From Xanthomonas hydrangeae (GTDB lineage: Bacteria; Pseudomonadota; Gammaproteobacteria; Xanthomonadales; Xanthomonadaceae): a stretch of 64,000 nucleotides of DNA. Position 1 is the first letter of the stretch, and each line of letters starts with the position of its first letter. Made by a program: the position numbers and the translations under genes. Below the pieces are notes generated by a model that made no database searches, was not told the origin of the DNA, and saw only the letters and a program-made list of their open reading frames with translations. The stretch spans positions 434,001 to 498,000 of the forward strand of contig LR990730.1 of assembly GCA_905142475.1 (NCBI GenBank). Direction: 5' to 3'. Positions 41,550 through 54,448 of this stretch are shown here, piece by piece.

Positions 41550-43031
41550 ATGAATGCTCTCCCCAATACCGCGATCTCCGCGCACACCGCCCCGGCGTGG
41601 CACGGCTGTATTTTCAATGGCGACTGGGTGCCCGGCAACGGCGGCACCGTGCAGATCATCGAACCGGCCACCGGCACGCTGCTGCACGAAGTCGGCAAGG
41701 CCGACTTGGCCGATGTCGCCGCCGCCGTGGCGCTGGCCAAGAAAGCGCAGCGTGCCTGGGTGGCCACTGCGCCGCGTGAGCGCGCTGCGGTGTTTCACCG
41801 TGCCGCGCAGCTGATGGAAGCGCGCAGTGCCGAAGCGGCGCTGCTGATCGCGCGCGAAACCGGCGGCATCCTGCCCAAGGCCCAGCGCGAAGTGAACGAG
41901 TCGGTGGTGATCTACCAGCAGTCTGCGGCGCTGCCGCTGCAGGCGGTCGGCCAGGTGCTGCCGACAGGCGCCGGTCAGCTCAGTCTGGCGCGGCATCTGC
42001 CGCTGGGGGTGATCGCAGTGATCTCCCCGTTCAATTTCCCGCTGATCCTGTCGCTGCGCTCGGTCGCCCCGGCGTTGGCGATGGGCAATGCAGTGGTGCT
42101 CAAGCCCGACCCGCGCACGCCGTATACCGGTGGCGTGGTCATCGCGCAGGTGCTGGAAGAAGCGGGCCTGCCGAAGGGACTGCTGCATGTACTGCATGGC
42201 GATGCCGCCATCGGGCAGGCGCTGGTCGAATCGCCGGATATCCCGATGATTGCCTTTACCGGCTCCACCGCGGCCGGGCGGCGCATCGGCGAGATCGCCG
42301 GCCGGCATTTGAAGAAAGTGTCGCTGGAGTTGGGCGGCAACAACGCAGTGATCGTGCTCGACGACGCCGATCTGGACAAGGCCGCCTCTGCAGTGGCATT
42401 CGGCGCCTATATGCATCAGGGACAGATCTGCATGGCCACCGGCCGCGTGCTGGTCCAGCGCGGGATCGCCGATGCATTCACGCAGCGGCTGGCCGAAAAA
42501 GCCAGGCATCTGCCGGTCGGCGATCCGGTCAGCGGCACCGTGGCACTGGGCCCGATCATCGACCAGCGCCAGCTGCAGCGGGTGATCGATATCGTGGACG
42601 ACAGCGTCGCCGCCGGCGCGGTGGTGGAGGCCGGCGCCAGCAACCAAGGCCTGTTCTATGCACCGACGGTGCTGTCCAACGTGCGTCCGGGCATGCGTGC
42701 ATTCGACGAAGAAATCTTCGGCCCGGTGATCAACATCACCGTGTTCGATACCGACGACGAAGCCGCAGAACTTGCCAACCATGGCGAGTACGGTCTGGCT
42801 GCGGGCATCCTGTCGGCGTCGGTGTCGCGCGCGATGCGCCTGGGCGACAAGCTGCACACCGGCCTGTTGCATATCAACGATCAGACCGTGGCGGATGAAG
42901 TCATCAATCCCTTCGGCGGGACCGGCGCGTCGGGCAACGGCACCAGTGTCGGCGGGCCGGCCGATTGGGAGCAGTACACCCACTGGCAGTGGCTGACGAT
43001 CAAGAACGAAGTGCCGCAATACCCGTACTGA
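41550..43031 (+). CDS. Aldehyde dehydrogenase, vanillin/benzaldehyde type
   Basis: The 493-residue product has an AGGAGG site and all ALDH catalytic elements: NAD-site VISPFNFPLILSLRSVAPAL, VLKPDPRTPYTGG, the general base in VSLELGGNNAVIVL and the nucleophile Cys in QGQICMATGRVLVQ. Overall it is closest to vanillin dehydrogenase (Vdh) and benzaldehyde dehydrogenase (XylC) by my recollection. It could oxidise vanillin to vanillate or coniferyl aldehyde to ferulate. Position directly after calA fits either role. It is followed by the intergenic repeat. Confidence 0.88.
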   Translation: MNALPNTAISAHTAPAWHGCIFNGDWVPGNGGTVQIIEPATGTLLHEVGKADLADVAAAVALAKKAQRAWVATAPRERAAVFHRAAQLMEARSAEAALLIARETGGILPKAQREVNESVVIYQQSAALPLQAVGQVLPTGAGQLSLARHLPLGVIAVISPFNFPLILSLRSVAPALAMGNAVVLKPDPRTPYTGGVVIAQVLEEAGLPKGLLHVLHGDAAIGQALVESPDIPMIAFTGSTAAGRRIGEIAGRHLKKVSLELGGNNAVIVLDDADLDKAASAVAFGAYMHQGQICMATGRVLVQRGIADAFTQRLAEKARHLPVGDPVSGTVALGPIIDQRQLQRVIDIVDDSVAAGAVVEAGASNQGLFYAPTVLSNVRPGMRAFDEEIFGPVINITVFDTDDEAAELANHGEYGLAAGILSASVSRAMRLGDKLHTGLLHINDQTVADEVINPFGGTGASGNGTSVGGPADWEQYTHWQWLTIKNEVPQYPY

Positions 43032-43178
43032 CTGGTGTGGTGCAGCCGAATTGGAGTGCCTGACAAAACCGCTGGAATGCTGCATCGATGGCGATAAAGT
43101 GTTGGTCACAACCGCCCTTGTTGTTTGGATGTAGCACTGGCGTGGTTTTTAGATTCGGCAAAAAGCCGAGTCGGTCGA

Positions 43179-43458
43179 GCGCGCGGTGCCCTCACCGCTC
43201 GCGGGACACGCCGCAAGTACGTCCCTGTAGGCTCGGTGGCGGCATCCATGCCGCCACACGGTCCCGCAAGCGGTGAGGACACCGCACCAGAAAGTCTGCT
43301 GGTTGCTTTGTTGAAAGCCATGAACACCGGCCATCGCGACGGGTCCTTGCCCGCTCACCGTCGCGGGACCTTACGCGGCATGGATGCCGCGTAAGAGCCT
43401 CCATGGACGGATTCACGGCGTGTCCCGCGAGGGTGGGCGGGCAAGGGCCCTGCAGCAC
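43179..43458. repeat. Intergenic repeat element, copy 2
   Basis: Second copy of the element at 5119-5399, in the same orientation. The left arm GCGGGACACGCCGCAAGTAC is identical. The right arm is diverged (GGACGGATTCACGGCGTGTC), so the long inverted repeat is broken here while the two GGCAT/ATGCC palindromes are kept. It lies between vdh and pobR, convergent ends. The rest of 43032-43583 holds nothing recognised. Confidence 0.8.
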
Positions 43459-43583
43459 AACCACAGATCAGCCGCTCTGCAACTGAGCGATCCGCGCTGT
43501 CAAATCACTTCAGGACATACGGCAATGAGTAGTAGCCGGCCCGGCCCAACCAGCGGAGAGAGTCGTCATTGTGCTGGTTACGC

Positions 43584-45763
<2,180 letters not shown>

Positions 45764-46164
45764 GACAGCGTAACTATAAGGATCAGCGCTCGGAAGCTAA
45801 TTACGGACTTCCCCTCACCTGTGCCTAATAGGGCCATTGATGCAAATCACCCAAATTATTGCATCATCTCCCCTGCTGGTATCGGCAGTCTTAAAGTAAT
45901 ATTTAAATTGAATATCTGTATATTTAATTATTTACGTTGTTGTGCACTGCCAGGGTTACCTGAGTGTCCGCGCCTACTCGCTGGGTTCGTGCTGTACCCT
46001 ACAGTCATGGGAAGGGTTGCAGGGCTTGTCTGTAGCAGGGCATGTCGCCAGACTCCGAGTTCAAGGAAAGGGCAAACAACTACTCTGACTCCTGCGAAAA
46101 TCTTTTAAATTCCAACGGGATAAGGGCGATGTCACTGTCTTTCGGCGACGCAGAGTACAACTGA
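45764..46164. other. AT-rich intergenic stretch
   Basis: About 400 bp, clearly more AT-rich from 45840 to 45960 than the neighbouring core genes. No gene, terminator or promoter can be supported. It marks the left border of the microcin island. Confidence 0.4.
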
Positions 46165-46419
46165 AAGCGCACGCTACGCTATCTGATCGCGGAAAAGCCC
46201 TCGAAACTGAAGCAGATCAAGAGTAAGCGCGAATTGAAGTGAGCCAAACGCTGGGAGCACAGCAACGCCAGCCTGCGCGCGAAGGTGGAACGCCCCTTTC
46301 GAGTGGTCAAACGCCAGTTTGGCTAAGTCAAGCCGCGCTATCGCGAGCTGGCGAAGAACACTACGCAGGTGCTGACGCTACTTGCGTTCTCGAACCTGCG
46401 GCTGAAGCAAAGCTGCTGA
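46165..46419 (+). pseudogene. IS5-family transposase C-terminal remnant
   Basis: In one frame the DNA reads KRTLRYLIAEKPSKLKQIKS, then a TGA, AKRWEHSNASLRAKVERPFR and VVKRQFG, then a TAA, and YRELAKNTTQVLTLLAFSNL. This is the C-terminal DDE-region tail of IS5-family transposases (RAKVEHPFRVIKRQFG type). Two in-frame stops and the missing N-terminus make it a relic. It borders the microcin genes and suggests a past insertion event at that edge. Confidence 0.82.
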
Positions 46420-46430
46420 TGCTTGTCTTT

Positions 46431-46441
46431 GGGGGGGGGGG
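46431..46441. repeat. Run of eleven G
   Basis: Eleven consecutive G directly downstream of the IS5 remnant and about 180 bp upstream of the HlyD-family gene. Such long mononucleotide runs are rare in this window and slip easily. Confidence 0.9.
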
Positions 46442-46620
46442 CGACACATCGGAGACGGCGAAAAACCGAGAGCCCGAACGCGGTTGGCATGGCCGATGGG
46501 TCCTGCCTCCTTCCAAGACGGCGTTGATCAGACCTTCCTTAAAATTTTTCGATTGACCCTCTTGCAGTAGCGTCCGCTCTTCGAATATAAATGCTAAACG
46601 CACGGGGGGTGTTGGCATAG

Positions 46621-47865
46621 ATGTCGGATCTATTTCGCAAGGAAGTGGTGGAAGCTAAGCGTACTGGCTGGTTGGGAACCATATCTATCGTTCAGCCAAC
46701 AAAGATTTGGATACTAGCGATCAGTTCGGGTGCAATTGCACTCGCAGTCGTGCTCTTGCTGGCCTTCGGTTCTTACACGCGCCGCTCGCATGTGGCGGGG
46801 CAGCTTGTTCCCGTAAATGGAATGGCTGTAGTGGCTGCGCCTGCGAGTGGTTTCATGTCACGAATCAACGTTGCAGAAGGTGATCGTGTACAGGTCGGCC
46901 AAGTAATGGCGGTGTTGACGGTCCCTCGCGCTACAACCACAGATGGAGATACGCTCGCCGCGCTTGGGGTACGTCTTGGACAAAGGGCGGCAGGCCTAGA
47001 GGCCGCACAAGTTGCACGGAAGCGGAAGTTCGAGGCGCAGCGCAATGGACTAACTAGACAACTGACTAATGCGCGAAGCGAGCTTGGTCAAATAGAAATC
47101 GAAATCCTTACACGCAAGGAGCAAATCCGGATTGCGCAGGAAACGCTCGATCGTTTGCTTCTGCTCGAAGATGAGCGATATGTCAGCATTTTACAGATCA
47201 AGCAGCAGGAGTCAGCTGCGCTTGCGCAGAAAGGCGAGATGCAGGCCTTGCAGCGACAGGCAATTTCGACGCGTAGGCTGATCGATCAAATAGCACAGAT
47301 GCTCAATGAGCTTCCGAGCGAGGATCAAGAAGCCTATGCCAGTTTTCAGCAGAATGTCGCTTCGCTTGAGCAAGAGCGTGTTGAAAATGTCGCCCGTAGT
47401 AAAATTGCGATCATTGCACCTGCGTCGGGGATAGTTGCGGCCCAGCAAGTCAAGGCAGGTCAGGCAGTGCAGAACGGACAACCTCTAGTTAGTGTGTTGC
47501 CGGGCGATGGAAAACTGGAAGCTGAACTATTGATCCCGAGCAGAGCGATCGGCTTTATTTCGCCGATGGACAAAGTATTACTTCGCTATCAGACATATCC
47601 ATATCAGAAATTTGGTCATCATGAGGGATTTGTCTCCCGTATCAGTCGGAGCACTCTGGAATCAAATCCAGCGGTTGCATCAGGCGAGCCTATGTACAGG
47701 ATCACAGTTGCCCTGAAGACACAGACAGTTGACGCATATGGAAAAGCTGAGCAACTTAAGCCAGGAATGCTTGTGGATGCAGACATTCTTGGCGAATCTA
47801 GATCGTTTTTTGAGTGGGTACTTGAGCCTATCTACTCAATTAAAGGAACTGTGTTCGGTCGATGA
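46621..47865 (+). CDS. HlyD-family secretion adaptor (CvaA type)
   Basis: The 414-residue product has a short cytoplasmic N-terminus and one transmembrane helix (about residues 32-52, ILAISSGAIALAVVLLLAFG). A lipoyl/barrel region follows (GMAVVAAPASGFMSRINVAE, and VAAQQVKAGQAVQNGQPLVS on return), with a long coiled coil between residues 130 and 260. It is the membrane-fusion partner of peptidase-containing ABC exporters such as CvaB. The C39 ABC protein lies 0.9 kb downstream with two small peptide genes between. The DNA is more AT-rich than the core genome. It would dock to TolC, which is not in the window. Confidence 0.92.
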   Translation: MSDLFRKEVVEAKRTGWLGTISIVQPTKIWILAISSGAIALAVVLLLAFGSYTRRSHVAGQLVPVNGMAVVAAPASGFMSRINVAEGDRVQVGQVMAVLTVPRATTTDGDTLAALGVRLGQRAAGLEAAQVARKRKFEAQRNGLTRQLTNARSELGQIEIEILTRKEQIRIAQETLDRLLLLEDERYVSILQIKQQESAALAQKGEMQALQRQAISTRRLIDQIAQMLNELPSEDQEAYASFQQNVASLEQERVENVARSKIAIIAPASGIVAAQQVKAGQAVQNGQPLVSVLPGDGKLEAELLIPSRAIGFISPMDKVLLRYQTYPYQKFGHHEGFVSRISRSTLESNPAVASGEPMYRITVALKTQTVDAYGKAEQLKPGMLVDADILGESRSFFEWVLEPIYSIKGTVFGR

Positions 47866-47952
47866 TTTGAGCATTGACTGAACATTGTGAGCCGCTGGCA
47901 TAGTCCAGCTTTATGCACACGCATTGTGTGTGCCTACATTAGGGGGAAAGTT

Positions 47953-48132
47953 ATGCGTGAACTTACTATTGAAGAGACTTTCGAAGTTGATGGTGAGGGT
48001 GGTGCCACCACCGCGTTCCTGACCGGCGCAGGTGCTGGTGGTTTCGCCGGTGGCTTCGTTGGCGGTCTGCCTGGAGCTGCTGCGGGCGCCCTCATCGGCG
48101 GCGGCATCGCGGTCGCTCTCTATCTCATTTGA
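47953..48132 (+). CDS. Microcin/bacteriocin-like peptide 1 with GG-type leader
   Basis: The ATG at 47953 follows AGGGGGA and gives 59 residues. The first part, MRELTIEETFEVDGEGG, is a double-glycine-type leader (conserved Leu, acidic pairs, Val-Asp-Gly). The mature part (about 42 residues) is glycine/alanine-rich with small-xxx-small spacing (TGAGAGGFAGGFVGGLPGAA, then ALIGGGIAVALYLI), typical of class II pore-forming bacteriocins. Cleavage is most likely after Gly17. A near-parallel peptide follows. The target range is unknown. Confidence 0.82.
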   Translation: MRELTIEETFEVDGEGGATTAFLTGAGAGGFAGGFVGGLPGAAAGALIGGGIAVALYLI

Positions 48133-48168
48133 TTTCATGAAATCTACAAAAATTTAAAGGCTACGTAC

Positions 48169-48363
48169 ATGCGTGAACTAAATTCTTTAGAAATCAACGA
48201 TGTCGATGGTGCAGGCGAAGGTGCTTCGAACGGATTTTCTGCCGGCGTAGTTGCGGGAGCCTCAATCGGCTTCTTGGTCGGTGGTCCAGTCGGTGCGTTT
48301 GCTGGTGCTGTCAGCGGTGGTATCCATGGCGCGATCATCGGGCACTATCTGAATCTGAATTGA
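48169..48363 (+). CDS. Microcin/bacteriocin-like peptide 2 with GG-type leader
   Basis: The 64-residue product starts MRELNSLEINDVDGAGEG. The leader ends either at Gly-Ala (residues 14-15, the better VDGA match) or later. The remainder (ASNGFSAGVVAGASIGFLVG, GPVGAFAGAVSGGIHGAIIG) is again glycine-rich and amphipathic. The shared MREL start and matching design with peptide 1, 36 bp upstream, suggest a two-peptide bacteriocin. It is followed by a strong palindrome, a probable transcript end. Confidence 0.82.
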   Translation: MRELNSLEINDVDGAGEGASNGFSAGVVAGASIGFLVGGPVGAFAGAVSGGIHGAIIGHYLNLN

Positions 48364-48373
48364 TCAGATGACT

Positions 48374-48397
48374 AGAGGGCGGCATATGCCGCCCTCT
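48374..48397. terminator. Perfect 24-bp palindrome after the peptide genes
   Basis: AGAGGGCGGCAT and its exact complement meet at 48385/48386. The stem sits 10 bp after the stop of peptide 2 and is followed by TTAAAAATATT. It is a probable bidirectional terminator or attenuator that would keep peptide levels above exporter levels. Confidence 0.6.
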
Positions 48398-48484
48398 TAA
48401 AAATATTGTAAATAAACATTTAGTTTCAACGTTTTGCTGCGACTGGGCGATTATCTTAGAAAACCATATCCGAGGTAACAAAAA

Positions 48485-48670
48485 TTGAAGATCCATGGAA
48501 TTGGCAATGCAACATTTGCAGCTTGCGCCAGCGGCCTAGCGATATTCGTTGCCACGGCCGACAAAAAGTTCCTGCCTATAGCTTGCTTTGCGGCACTTGT
48601 GATCACTGCGGCTCGACTGAAGGATGCATGGAATAAGAAAACCGGAAGGACTCAAGAGGGTGTGAAGTAG
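48485..48670 (+). CDS. Small membrane protein, candidate immunity protein
   Basis: A TTG start with GAGGTAAC upstream gives 61 residues. No in-frame ATG is available. The product has one or two hydrophobic helices (NATFAACASGLAIFVATA and FLPIACFAALVITAARL, about residues 8-25 and 29-45) and a basic tail (DAWNKKTGRTQEGVK). Small helical membrane proteins beside class II bacteriocin genes are usually the immunity factor. That role is inferred from position and shape only. Confidence 0.65.
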   Translation: MKIHGIGNATFAACASGLAIFVATADKKFLPIACFAALVITAARLKDAWNKKTGRTQEGVK

Positions 48671-48801
48671 TTATTATGAGTTTATTTAATTTCGGATGAT
48701 GGCACGTCTTCCGTTTGCGCGCACTTAGGTAAATTTTTTAAGTCCTGTTTTCTCAAGTAGTTTAGAATTTTTTTTCGTGCACAATCAAGAATTAAGATAA
48801 T

Positions 48802-50919
48802 ATGAAGCCTATATTGCAATCCGAGGCGACAGAATGTGGTTTGGCGTCGCTCGCCATGGTCGCCAATTTTCATGGAAGTAATATTGGGCTTACCGAAATT
48901 CGGCGACGCTTTCCTTTGTCTCTAAAGGGGGCAAAGCTAAGCCAGTTGATTCACATCGCACAGCAGCTCGGCTTATCATCGCGACCGCTCCGACTTGATC
49001 TGGAGCATTTGGACGACCTAAAGTTGCCCTGCATACTGCATTGGGATTTGAATCACTATGTGGTGCTGACAAAAGTCGCTCGTTCAAATGTAGTCATCCT
49101 GGATCCTGCGATTGGCCGTCGCGTCCTGACACGAGCTGAGGCTTCAGACCACTTTACGGGTGTCGCGCTGGAGCTCAACCCGTTAGCAGAATTCAAGAAG
49201 GAGGTAAGTGGGCCATCGATCACTGTAAGTCAGCTGACTGGACGCATTGATGGACTGCGGCGCTCTCTGGGTCTCATCCTGCTGTTATCAATTGCACTTC
49301 AGGTATTTGTAGTACTCGCTCCATTCTTTACGCAATGGGTGGTTGATCAAGCTTTGATATCTGCGGATCGTGATTTGCTTACGGTTCTTGGAATCAGTTT
49401 TGGTCTTGCCATGCTTCTACAGGTAGCAATAGGTCTGCTTCGAGGCTGGGCCGTCATCTATCTGTCATCGCGGTTGGGGCTCAGGTGGATGGGGAATGTC
49501 ATCTCTCATCTGCTGCGTCTGCCCTTGGACTTTTTCGAGAAGAGACATTTGGGGGACATTACGTCACGTGTTTCCTCTGTACAATCGATCCAAAAGACGA
49601 TGACCACCAGCTTCGTCGAAGCACTCATTGATGGCCTAATGGCACTGGTCACATTTGGAGTCATGCTTCTCTATAGTTGGAAGCTTGCGCTAGTGACGTT
49701 GTTAGCAGTCACTATTTATGTGATTATCCGAAGTGCTGCATACGGCCCTATGAGAGACGGCACTGAACGTCATCTTGTTTCAGGCGCCAAGCAGCAGTCT
49801 CATCTTCTTGAATCCATCCGGGGCATGCAGAGCTTGAAGATCGCCGGCCAAGAACCTTCAAGGCAGGCGACTTACGAAAATCTGATGGTCGATACGATCA
49901 ACGAGGAAGTAAGGCTAGCAAAGCTCACACTAGGCTTTACCAGTTCAAGTCAGTTGGTTTTTGGTATTGAGCGCATCGCCGTAATTTGGATTGGTGCGAT
50001 GTTAGCTATGAATAATGTATTCTCAGTGGGTATGCTTGTTGCGTATCTTGCCTACAAGGATCAGTTTGCGGCGAGGACTGCGGCGCTTATCGATAAGGCT
50101 GTAGATTTTCGCATGTTGAAGCTTCATGGAGAAAGGCTTGCCGACATCGTGCTAGCCGAGCCTGACGAATCATTAGGGATGCCGGAACTAGATGCTCCGC
50201 TGAATTACAGCATCGAGGCATCTAACGTGTCTTTTCGTTACGCAGATGGAGAGCCATGGGTCATCCGCAATTGCTCATTCCAAATTGATCACGGCGAATC
50301 TGTTGCCATCATCGGTACATCTGGATGTGGAAAGTCGACAATGATAAAACTCATGCTTGGTTTGCTAAAGCCGACAGAGGGTACAATTAGTTTCGGGGGC
50401 GTAGATATACATAAATGCGGTCCGCGCAATGTGCGATCAATCGTAGGTGCTGTGATGCAAGATGATCAGTTGTTTGCCGGAAGTATTGCTGAGAACATTA
50501 GCTGCTTTGACAATTCGTTTGATCAGGCGCGTATCGAGAATTCGGCCTCTATGGCCGCCATCCACCAGGATATTGCATGCATGCCAATGGGCTATCATGG
50601 TCTGATCGGAGATATGGGGAGTTCGCTGTCTGGCGGGCAAAAGCAGCGCATCATTCTCGCTCGTGCGCTTTATCGAAAACCAAAGATTCTTTTCCTGGAT
50701 GAAGCGACCAGCCATCTTGATGTTATGAAAGAGAAATTGGTTAATGATGCTATCCAGAAAATGAGTCTCACCAGGGTTATCGTTGCCCATCGCCCAGAGA
50801 CCATAAATAGTGCTGAGAGGATTCTGGTTATGGAGCAGGGACGCATCGTTAAAGACATAAGGCAGCAGAACGTCGCTCCATCCATAAAAGATGATCTAGG
50901 TGAATTTGTAATGAATTGA
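48802..50919 (+). CDS. Peptidase-containing ABC exporter (C39, CvaB type)
   Basis: The 705-residue product has an N-terminal C39 peptidase domain with the catalytic Cys12 in EATECGLASLAMVA and a His/Asp pair in LHWDLNHYVVL and VILDPAIGRR. Six transmembrane helices follow (about residues 160-430). The ATPase domain has Walker A GTSGCGKST at about 507, signature LSGGQKQR at about 609 and Walker B ILFLDEATSHLD at about 628. It cleaves the double-glycine leader and exports the peptide. With the HlyD adaptor it makes a type I secretion pair for the two peptides. Confidence 0.94.
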   Translation: MKPILQSEATECGLASLAMVANFHGSNIGLTEIRRRFPLSLKGAKLSQLIHIAQQLGLSSRPLRLDLEHLDDLKLPCILHWDLNHYVVLTKVARSNVVILDPAIGRRVLTRAEASDHFTGVALELNPLAEFKKEVSGPSITVSQLTGRIDGLRRSLGLILLLSIALQVFVVLAPFFTQWVVDQALISADRDLLTVLGISFGLAMLLQVAIGLLRGWAVIYLSSRLGLRWMGNVISHLLRLPLDFFEKRHLGDITSRVSSVQSIQKTMTTSFVEALIDGLMALVTFGVMLLYSWKLALVTLLAVTIYVIIRSAAYGPMRDGTERHLVSGAKQQSHLLESIRGMQSLKIAGQEPSRQATYENLMVDTINEEVRLAKLTLGFTSSSQLVFGIERIAVIWIGAMLAMNNVFSVGMLVAYLAYKDQFAARTAALIDKAVDFRMLKLHGERLADIVLAEPDESLGMPELDAPLNYSIEASNVSFRYADGEPWVIRNCSFQIDHGESVAIIGTSGCGKSTMIKLMLGLLKPTEGTISFGGVDIHKCGPRNVRSIVGAVMQDDQLFAGSIAENISCFDNSFDQARIENSASMAAIHQDIACMPMGYHGLIGDMGSSLSGGQKQRIILARALYRKPKILFLDEATSHLDVMKEKLVNDAIQKMSLTRVIVAHRPETINSAERILVMEQGRIVKDIRQQNVAPSIKDDLGEFVMN

Positions 50920-51241
50920 GGTGCCGTGTCATTTGCCAATATGGTCGATTTCTGAAAGGTCGGTGACCTCCTGTGTGGAAAAGGGTTTATAGGATCCATT
51001 TTCACTTGATAAATTCTCCAGACCAGTAATAACACTGCGAAGGTGATTTCCATATTACCTGCATTCCTAGATGTAACCAGGTGCGCCGGTGGGAGACTAG
51101 CGTGTCTGACGGTTTGTTCTGTAGGGTGACGGTGACGCGTCGAATCACTGTTTGCCAAGGCGCGTCATCCACCAATCAACGGTGCACCGCGCTGGCACCC
51201 CCCAGCCAGCGCAGCGCTCTTCTCCACGTAAGGAGTACTCC
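50920..51241. other. Intergenic region at the right edge of the microcin island
   Basis: About 320 bp between the exporter and the NTF2-like gene. It changes from AT-rich to GC-rich near 51120. Only the promoter of the downstream gene is expected. I see no other feature. Confidence 0.4.
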
Positions 51242-51754
51242 ATGAATAAGCTGTTCTCCCGTGCCTTGTTACTGGTCATGCTGGTGGCGCCCGTGGCTGC
51301 GTTTGCGCAGACCGCCGTCACCGCCAATCCCAACCACCAGAAGATGCTGGTCGGTTCCACCTGGTTTGAAACCGCCAACAAGCGATTGGTCTACGATTTC
51401 TGGCGCACCGTGTTCGAAGCCGGCCAGGTGCAATACGCGCCGATGTACATGGACAAGAACTACATCCAGCACAACCCGAACGTGGCCAACGGGCGCGATG
51501 CCTTCATCGCGTTCCTGACCGCATTCGTGCCGCCAACGCCGGTGCAGCCGCGCGTGCAGCTGCCGCTGGTCGCCATCACTGCAGATCGCGATCTGGTCAC
51601 GCTGGTGTCGGTGCGCACGCTGCCGGATCCGCGCGATCCGAGCAAGACCTACACCACCACCTGGTTCGACATGTTCCGCATCGAAAAAGGCCTGATCAAG
51701 GAACATTGGGATCCGGACACCATTGCCGGCCGCGCCAATACCGGCGGCCAGTAA
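51242..51754 (+). CDS. Secreted NTF2-like (SnoaL fold) protein
   Basis: The ATG at 51242, with AAGGAG upstream, gives 170 residues. It has a cleavable signal peptide (MNKLFSRALLLVMLVAPVAAFA). The mature part has the SnoaL-like alpha+beta barrel (VYDFWRTVFEAGQVQYAPMY, KNYIQHNPNVANGRDAFIAF, TTTWFDMFRIEKGLIKEHWD). Related secreted proteins are annotated as polyketide cyclase-like with unknown substrates. The HxxxP and terminal EHWD motifs are as in the family. No operon partner. Confidence 0.85.
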   Translation: MNKLFSRALLLVMLVAPVAAFAQTAVTANPNHQKMLVGSTWFETANKRLVYDFWRTVFEAGQVQYAPMYMDKNYIQHNPNVANGRDAFIAFLTAFVPPTPVQPRVQLPLVAITADRDLVTLVSVRTLPDPRDPSKTYTTTWFDMFRIEKGLIKEHWDPDTIAGRANTGGQ

Positions 51755-51762
51755 GTGCTGCA

Positions 51763-51797
51763 GCATTGCAGGGCTGCAGCGTGCAGCCCTGCAATGC
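51763..51797. terminator. Perfect 15-bp hairpin between convergent genes
   Basis: GCATTGCAGGGCTGC and its exact complement flank a 5-base loop, 9 bp after the NTF2-like gene stop and 74 bp before the glpK end. It lacks a U-tract but the stem strength suits a bidirectional terminator. Confidence 0.55.
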
Positions 51798-51827
51798 GTG
51801 GTCCATGAGAGTAGCTAGCCAAACGTT

Positions 51828-51850
51828 GCGCCCACCAGATGGTGGGGCGC
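51828..51850 (-). terminator. Hairpin downstream of glpK
   Basis: GCGCCCACCA and TGGTGGGGCGC form a stem 20 bp after the glpK stop on the minus strand. Followed by AACGTTTGG, so a weak U-tract. Confidence 0.5.
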
Positions 51851-51870
51851 CGTCGTTTCGATTGCAGTGT

Positions 51871-54271
<2,401 letters not shown>

Positions 54272-54408
54272 GTGCGCGTGCCGGCAGTGGTGTCAACGGC
54301 GCAAGCTTGATAATGCGACGCGCACATTGGCGCGCAGGGGTGTTCGTTGGTGCTCATCTGGGGTGCCCTCCACGTGACTCAGGATGATGTTGGCGATGCG
54401 CCAGGATA

Positions 54409-54440
54409 CGTTGCCGGACGACCCGTCCTCGCCGGCAACG
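54409..54440 (-). terminator. Hairpin downstream of glpD
   Basis: CGTTGCCGG (54409-54417) pairs perfectly with CCGGCAACG (54432-54440), 9 bp after the glpD stop. No U-tract. Confidence 0.5.
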
Positions 54441-54448
54441 CTGTTGGA

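Noticed and set aside
40680..43109. An 809-codon minus-strand frame across calA and vdh.
   Set aside because: It mirrors two well-supported plus-strand genes and has no recognisable domain.
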